A stretch of DNA of 64,000 bases, taken from Siphonobacter sp048595215 (GTDB lineage: Bacteria; Bacteroidota; Bacteroidia; Cytophagales; Spirosomataceae). Of the stretch, positions 59,236 to 64,000 are shown in pieces; within the stretch, counting starts at the first letter, position 1; each line of letters starts with the position of its first letter. Below the pieces are notes generated by a model. The model was given only the letters and a program-made list of their open reading frames with translations, was not told the origin of the DNA and did no database searches. The stretch is from positions 3,320 through 67,319 of the forward strand of contig NZ_JBMDWJ010000351.1 of the NCBI RefSeq assembly GCF_048595215.1, written 5' to 3'. A program made the position numbers and the translations under genes.

Positions 59236-61215
59236 ATGACCAACGAAGTTTTGGAAGAAGATAAGGTCGTAACGGCCCGCAACGATTATGGTGCCGATAA
59301 TATTCAGGTGTTGGAAGGGCTCGAAGCCGTACGGAAACGGCCTTCCATGTACATCGGAGACGTAGGAACGAAGGGACTTCACCACCTGATCTGGGAGGTA
59401 GTAGATAACTCGATTGACGAAGCTCTGGCGGGGTACTGCGATACGATCCGGGTAACCATCAACGAAGACAATTCGATTACGGTTGAAGATAATGGCCGGG
59501 GTATTCCTACGGGGATGCACTCGAAAGAGAAAAAGTCGGCTCTGGAGGTTGTAATGACCGTTCTGCACGCCGGTGGTAAATTCGACAAAGGCTCTTATAA
59601 AGTTTCGGGTGGTTTGCACGGCGTGGGGGTTTCCTGCGTGAACGCCCTGTCTACGGACCTGAAAGTGAATGTTTACCGGGAAGGAAAAATCTTCCAGCAG
59701 GAATATAAAATCGGTGTCCCTCAGTACGCGGTTAAAGTCGTCGGTGATGCGGGTGAACGTACCGGTACGACGGTTCGTTTTCAGCCTGATGCCACCATTT
59801 TTACCATCACGGAATACAAGTTCGAAACCGTAGCTCAACGCTTACGCGAGCTGGCCTTTCTGAACAAAGGCATTCGGATTTACCTGACCGACTTACGGGA
59901 TCTGAATGAAGCCGGTGAGCCTCTGACCGAGGAGTTTTTCTCCGAAGGCGGTCTGATCGAGTTTGTGAAATATCTCGACGGTACGCGGGAAGCACTTTTG
60001 GCTGATCCCATTTACATGGAATCGTCGGACAAAGCTTCGATTCCGGTACAGGTGGCGATGGTGTATAACAACTCGTATTCCGAGAACGTATTCAGCTACG
60101 TTAACAACATCAATACCATCGAAGGCGGTACGCACGTGGCGGGTTTCCGGGGAGCATTAACGCGAACCCTGAAAAACTACGCCGATAAAAACGGCATGCT
60201 GGCCAAAGAGAAAATTGAGATTTCGGGCGAAGATTTCCGCGAAGGTCTAACGGCGGTTATCTCTGTGAAAGTAGCCGAGCCTCAGTTTGAAGGACAAACG
60301 AAAACTAAATTAGGTAACGGCGAGGTTTCCGGAGCGGTTTCGCAGGTAGTAACCGACATGTTACAGACCTGGCTGGAAGAGCACCCCAAGGAAGCCAAAA
60401 CGATTGTCGATAAGGTAGTCATTGCGGCGAAAGCCCGGATTGCTGCCCGCAAGGCTCGTGAAGCGGTTCAGCGTAAAACGGTACTGGGTGGCGGTGGCTT
60501 GCCCGGTAAACTGGCTGACTGCTCGGAATCGGATGCGGAACAGTGTGAACTATTCCTCGTTGAGGGGGATTCGGCTGGGGGTACGGCCAAACAGGGTCGC
60601 AACCGGAACTTCCAGGCGATTCTGCCCTTACGCGGTAAAATCCTGAACGTAGAAAAAGCTCAGGAGTATAAGATTTACGAGAACGAGGAAATCAAAAACA
60701 TGATTACCGCTCTTGGTGTACAGTTTGGTCGGGATGGTGACGAAAGAGCCCTGAACCTGGACAAACTGCGGTACCACAAGATTGTGATCATGACCGATGC
60801 CGACGTGGATGGTAGTCACATTCGTACGCTGATTCTGACCTTCTTCTTCCGGTACATGAAGGATCTGGTCGATCAGGGATACGTCTACATTGCTCAGCCG
60901 CCTTTGTATCTGGTGAAGAAAGGGCAGCAAAGCCGGTACTGCTGGACGGAACAACAACGCGAACGGGCAGTAATGGAAATTGGTGGCGATCGTCCGGATT
61001 CAGTAGGGATTCAACGCTACAAAGGTCTAGGTGAAATGAACGCCGAACAGCTCTGGGAAACTACGATGAACCCCGATACGCGTACGCTGAAGCGGGTGAC
61101 CATTGAGAGTGCCGCTGAAGCCGATCACGTATTCTCGATGCTGATGGGAGATGAAGTAGCTCCCCGTCGCGAGTTCATCGAACGCAACGCTAAATACGCC
61201 AAAATCGACATTTAA
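59236..61215 (+). CDS. gyrB: DNA gyrase subunit B
   Basis: 659 residues. ATP-driven GHKL domain: YIGDVGTKGLHHLIWEVVDNSIDEALAG, VEDNGRGIPTGMH, GGLHGVGVSCVNALS. The middle transducer domain follows. Toprim domain: FLVEGDSAGGTAKQGRNR (about 441), IVIMTDADVDGSHIRTLI (about 518). The C-terminus has GIQRYKGLGEMNAEQLWETTM and ends GDEVAPRREFIERNAKYAKIDI, typical of GyrB rather than ParE. It forms the gyrase with GyrA, which is not in this window. A strong terminator follows. Confidence 0.95.
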   Translation: MTNEVLEEDKVVTARNDYGADNIQVLEGLEAVRKRPSMYIGDVGTKGLHHLIWEVVDNSIDEALAGYCDTIRVTINEDNSITVEDNGRGIPTGMHSKEKKSALEVVMTVLHAGGKFDKGSYKVSGGLHGVGVSCVNALSTDLKVNVYREGKIFQQEYKIGVPQYAVKVVGDAGERTGTTVRFQPDATIFTITEYKFETVAQRLRELAFLNKGIRIYLTDLRDLNEAGEPLTEEFFSEGGLIEFVKYLDGTREALLADPIYMESSDKASIPVQVAMVYNNSYSENVFSYVNNINTIEGGTHVAGFRGALTRTLKNYADKNGMLAKEKIEISGEDFREGLTAVISVKVAEPQFEGQTKTKLGNGEVSGAVSQVVTDMLQTWLEEHPKEAKTIVDKVVIAAKARIAARKAREAVQRKTVLGGGGLPGKLADCSESDAEQCELFLVEGDSAGGTAKQGRNRNFQAILPLRGKILNVEKAQEYKIYENEEIKNMITALGVQFGRDGDERALNLDKLRYHKIVIMTDADVDGSHIRTLILTFFFRYMKDLVDQGYVYIAQPPLYLVKKGQQSRYCWTEQQRERAVMEIGGDRPDSVGIQRYKGLGEMNAEQLWETTMNPDTRTLKRVTIESAAEADHVFSMLMGDEVAPRREFIERNAKYAKIDI

Positions 61216-61238
61216 CAATTTGATTTGGCAATAGTTAC

Positions 61239-61271
61239 GGGTGGTGGGTGGAAACACCCGCCACTTTTTTT
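61239..61271 (+). terminator. Terminator of gyrB
   Basis: GTGGTGGGTG pairs with CACCCGCCAC around a GAAA tetraloop; seven T follow. Confidence 0.92.
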
Positions 61272-61322
61272 ATGAAAATTTGGGTAGGCAACGCCTGCTC
61301 GTTTTTAGATGCTCATTAGTCA

Positions 61323-61337
61323 GTAGGTACGACCTAC
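61323..61337. promoter_or_regulatory. Short palindrome before small ORF
   Basis: GTAGGT-ACG-ACCTAC, a 6-bp inverted repeat just before the candidate start codons. Confidence 0.3.
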
Positions 61338-61354
61338 GTAAAATGCGATTCCGT

Positions 61355-61573
61355 ATGACATTCGATTTTAAATCATACCACATCCGTTCCATCAACGCCA
61401 GCGATGAGGAACGAGCTGTTATTAACCAGGAATTGAAAGATTTGTACGCTTCCCTTTCTCCGGAAGATAAGGCTATTTTTAACGAACAATTGCAGACTTT
61501 TCTGGTTAAGGAGATGGCTAACATTGGGTCGGAATATGCGGCAATAAAATCCCAGTTAAATAATAATAACTAG
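61355..61573 (+). CDS. Small conserved hypothetical protein
   Basis: 72 residues from ATG 61355 (MTFDFKSYHIRSINASDEER); ATG 61343, four codons earlier, is also possible. The ORF seen further upstream runs through the gyrB terminator and is not credible. Charged, helical, no signal peptide, ending in Asn-rich AAIKSQLNNNN. The pattern DEERAVINQELKDLYASLSPEDKAIFNEQLQTFL suggests two helices and a possible small coiled structure. Lies between gyrB and ppk1. Function unknown. Confidence 0.7.
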   Translation: MTFDFKSYHIRSINASDEERAVINQELKDLYASLSPEDKAIFNEQLQTFLVKEMANIGSEYAAIKSQLNNNN

Positions 61574-61665
61574 GGTTATGCTCGTTTTTGTAACGAAGGT
61601 CTGACCGGATGGTCTGGTTATTTAACAAAACCATAATCGAATATTCGTCCGGCTCAGCGATAAAA

Positions 61666-61673
61666 TAGGTTTG
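61666..61673 (+). promoter_or_regulatory. -7 promoter element of ppk1
   Basis: TAGGTTTG matches TAnnTTTG. Transcription from here gives a leader of about 95 nt to the ATG at 61777; the leader has an AAAGGC/GCCTTT hairpin near 61714-61738. Confidence 0.55.
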
Positions 61674-61776
61674 TTTTGTGTCGAGAAGAAACTCAATATA
61701 TCACCGTTTATCGAAAGGCTCGCGGACCTCGGGCCTTTTGTCGTTATTTCGACGGCTGATTCGTTTTCGTACCTTT

Positions 61777-63915
61777 ATGGAAGATCAGAAGCGTCTGGCA
61801 CGTAGCCAGGAAAAAGTTAGTTCAACCATTGAACAATCCCCGTACCTCAGCCGCGACTTGAGCTGGCTGGCCTTCAATGAACGGGTACTTGACCAGGTTC
61901 GGAATCCCCAGCGAACCTTATTTGACCGACTTAAATTTCTAGCGATTACGGCTTCCAACCTGGATGAGTTTTTCTCCATCCGTTTGGGAAGCTTATATAA
62001 CTACCTGGATTACAAGAAAGAACGAATCGATTATTCCGGCTTACGGGAATGGCCCTTCCGACAAACGTTGCTGACGATGAGTCAACAATTTTACGAAGAG
62101 CGTAATCGGATTTTCCGGGAAGAGCTATTACCGCTGTTTCCCGAAAATGAACTGCGTCTGGCGAGTTGGAGCGACTTGACGGAAGGAGAAGCGGCGGCGG
62201 CTATCGGGCATTTCGACCGTACCATTTTTCCGATGCTGACGCCCATGGTGTACGATCAGACGCACACCTTCCCCAGCCTGATTCCGCGTACGCTGACGTT
62301 TGCTGTGGTGACGAAAAATCCGTACGTGACCAAGAAAGATCAGGCCGAGAAAAAGCTTTCGTTCATTCAGATTCCACAGAACCTGCCGCGTTTCTTCGTC
62401 ATTGATCGCGTAGAGGAAGTAGTGTTTCTGCCGATGGAAGAAATCGTGCGGCATGAGATCCACAAGCTGTACCGCAACATTGAAATTCTGAACGTTAGTC
62501 TGTTACGGATTATCCGGAACGGAGACTTTTCGGTCGATGACATTGATGATGTCGAAGACGATATCGTGGACGAGATTCGTCAGAAAGTGAAAAACCGTCG
62601 TCTGGGTCGCGTGGTAAAAGTGGCTGTGGAACCCAATTGTTCGGAATGGGTGATCAACATCCTGAAGAAGAAATGGGAAATCGACGATCTGAATATTTTC
62701 TACGCGGATCAGCTCATCGACTTTACTTCCATGTGGCAGGTGATTCGTCACCCGGAATTTCGCGATGAACTCCCCAAATCTCCATCGCCCGTACCGGCTT
62801 TGGGGCTACCCCGAGGGCCGATCGACGATATCTTTTCCGTCATACGCGAGCGGGACATTTTTCTCCACCACCCGTATAACAACTTCGAAGCGGTATTACA
62901 ACTGCTCGAACAGGCTGCTGAAGATCCGAACGTACTCAGTATCAAGCTGACCGTTTACCGCGTCGCAAAAAATTCCCGGGTGACGGCTGCTCTGCTCAAA
63001 GCCGCAGAAAATGGGAAGAACGTAGCCGTACTCTTCGAAGTCAAGGCTCGTTTTGATGAAGAAAATAACATTCGCGAAGCTGAACGCCTGCAAAAGGCGG
63101 GTTGCTTCGTGATCTACGGGATTGGTCGGTTCAAGACGCATACCAAGCTGTTGTTGATTGTGCGGGCCGAGGGGGATGGCGTGAAACGCTACGCCCACTT
63201 GTCGAGTGGAAACTATAACGAGGATACGGCCAAGCTGTACACGGACGTTGGGTTGCTGACGGCCAATGAAGTGTACACGAGTGATGTAGCGGAGTTTTTC
63301 AACGTAATTACGGGTCACTCCTTACCCAGCAGTTACCAGAACCTGATTACGGCTCCGGGTGACATGCGGAATAACCTCATCGAATTGATTCGGGCCGAAG
63401 CGGCGAACGCTAAAGAAGGAAAACCTTCGGGGATTTGTCTGAAGATTAACTCGCTGGAAGACCGCGAAACCATCGACGAGCTGTACCTGGCTTCGCAGGC
63501 GGGCGTCCCCATCAAATTGATCGTACGCGGCATTTGCTGTCTGCGTCCGGGTCGGGAAGGGCTGTCTGAAAACATTACCGTACGCTCGATCGTTGGCGAT
63601 TTCCTGGAGCACACGCGGTTATTCTACTTCCATAACGAAGGCGAACCCAAAATCTACGGTGGTAGTGCTGACCTGATGGTACGCAGCTTCGATAAACGGA
63701 TCGAATCGCTGTTTTTACTGGTGAACCCGAAAGTACAACAACAGGCGGTACAGCTTTTGGAGTACAACATGAAAGATAACGTCAATGCGTATACGCTTAA
63801 AGAAGACGGTACGTACGCGAAATGCCCACGGAAGGCCGACGAAGAGGTTTTCAATATTCATGAGAAGTTCTTCGAAGTGACCGAAGCCAGTCTGCCGGAA
63901 GCACAATTGTTTTAA
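61777..63915 (+). CDS. ppk1: Polyphosphate kinase 1
   Basis: 712 residues from ATG 61777 (MEDQKRLARS), in the usual PPK1 range (690-720); an in-frame GTG at 61678 falls at the promoter and was rejected. Transfers the terminal phosphate of ATP to polyphosphate. N-terminal domain YLSRDLSWLAFNERVLDQ and ITASNLDEFFSIRLGS; the autophosphorylated catalytic His lies in FKTHTKLLLI (about residue 452) and the second conserved His in FLEHTRLFYFHN (about 610); VYRVAKNSRVTAALLKA is the domain 3 start. All motifs are intact. A terminator follows. Confidence 0.95.
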   Translation: MEDQKRLARSQEKVSSTIEQSPYLSRDLSWLAFNERVLDQVRNPQRTLFDRLKFLAITASNLDEFFSIRLGSLYNYLDYKKERIDYSGLREWPFRQTLLTMSQQFYEERNRIFREELLPLFPENELRLASWSDLTEGEAAAAIGHFDRTIFPMLTPMVYDQTHTFPSLIPRTLTFAVVTKNPYVTKKDQAEKKLSFIQIPQNLPRFFVIDRVEEVVFLPMEEIVRHEIHKLYRNIEILNVSLLRIIRNGDFSVDDIDDVEDDIVDEIRQKVKNRRLGRVVKVAVEPNCSEWVINILKKKWEIDDLNIFYADQLIDFTSMWQVIRHPEFRDELPKSPSPVPALGLPRGPIDDIFSVIRERDIFLHHPYNNFEAVLQLLEQAAEDPNVLSIKLTVYRVAKNSRVTAALLKAAENGKNVAVLFEVKARFDEENNIREAERLQKAGCFVIYGIGRFKTHTKLLLIVRAEGDGVKRYAHLSSGNYNEDTAKLYTDVGLLTANEVYTSDVAEFFNVITGHSLPSSYQNLITAPGDMRNNLIELIRAEAANAKEGKPSGICLKINSLEDRETIDELYLASQAGVPIKLIVRGICCLRPGREGLSENITVRSIVGDFLEHTRLFYFHNEGEPKIYGGSADLMVRSFDKRIESLFLLVNPKVQQQAVQLLEYNMKDNVNAYTLKEDGTYAKCPRKADEEVFNIHEKFFEVTEASLPEAQLF

Positions 63916-63928
63916 GCGAGTATAATTC

Positions 63929-63984
63929 AAAAGCGGTGAAGAGGTTTTTGTATCCAGGATACAAAACAATCTTCACCGCTTTTT
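63929..63984. terminator. Terminator of ppk1
   Basis: Long two-part stem: AAAAGCGGTGAAGA with TCTTCACCGCTTTT outside, TTTTGTATCC with GGATACAAAA inside, followed by T. Confidence 0.9.
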
Positions 63985-64000
63985 AGTATCAAAAAGAAAT

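Noticed and set aside
61678..61776. GTG start of ppk1 with 33 extra residues
   Set aside because: It lies five bases after the -7 promoter element, and the residues are basic and not part of PPK1.
1..64000. tRNA, rRNA, CRISPR, prophage or transposase genes
   Set aside because: No tRNA T-loop pattern, no rRNA-like stretch, no regular direct repeat array and no transposase or integrase motif was found in any reading frame I examined.

Overview
The window is one contiguous piece of a bacterial chromosome from the phylum Bacteroidota, most likely order Cytophagales (Spirosoma/Siphonobacter-like relatives; genus not decided). The basis is a SusC/SusD pair, a C25 (gingipain-type) protease of the PorU2 kind tied to the type IX secretion system, many signal-peptide proteins ending in outer-membrane barrels, almost no Shine-Dalgarno sites, and several promoters of the Bacteroidota type (TTTG or TTG, about 19-20 bp, then TAnnTTTG). 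Genes are closely packed, many separated by strong intrinsic terminators. I see no rRNA, tRNA, CRISPR array, prophage or intact insertion sequence. The first gene is cut by the window edge.

Layout. 0-10 kb: end of cmk, an M14 carboxypeptidase, a DAO-type FAD oxidoreductase, a large degenerate-peptidase/TolB/Omp85-like outer-membrane protein, an NhaP-type antiporter, and a secreted EEP-fold hydrolase behind a long structured leader. 10-22 kb: a methyltransferase, a GT-C-like membrane enzyme, glnS, a tandem universal stress protein, and a minus-strand operon acyltransferase-3 / GT-C-like protein / C25 protease. 22-29 kb: a PadR regulator with a PspC-GIN envelope protein, nnr (NAD(P)HX repair), a DUF4136 lipoprotein and a single-POTRA outer-membrane barrel.

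29-48 kb is a metabolic island. An alpha-L-rhamnosidase (GH78) would release L-rhamnose; RhaM, RhaI, RhaB and the fused RhaEW would convert it to DHAP and L-lactate; LutA and LutBC would oxidise lactate to pyruvate. A SusCD pair lies at one end and a GntR-type regulator at the other. No inner-membrane rhamnose permease is visible. lutA is cut off from lutBC by an opposite-strand gene for a small secreted protein, and a strong terminator sits between rhaI and rhaB.

48-64 kb is mostly housekeeping and stress functions: a MoxR/ChlI-like AAA+ ATPase and, 5 kb away, a VWA protein that is its likely partner; a BlaI/M56 sensor operon with two operators laid over its promoter; a fumarylacetoacetase-fold enzyme; a Bax-inhibitor-1 protein; a Doc toxin-antitoxin pair; alanine dehydrogenase; a PLP enzyme; gyrB; and ppk1.

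I found no clearly new multi-gene defence or mobile system. The best leads for something undescribed are the non-contiguous lut arrangement, the structured leader at 8.8-9.05 kb, a possible minus-strand small RNA at 27.55-27.7 kb, the acyltransferase/GT-C/C25 operon, and degenerate palindromic spacer repeats inside the rha genes.
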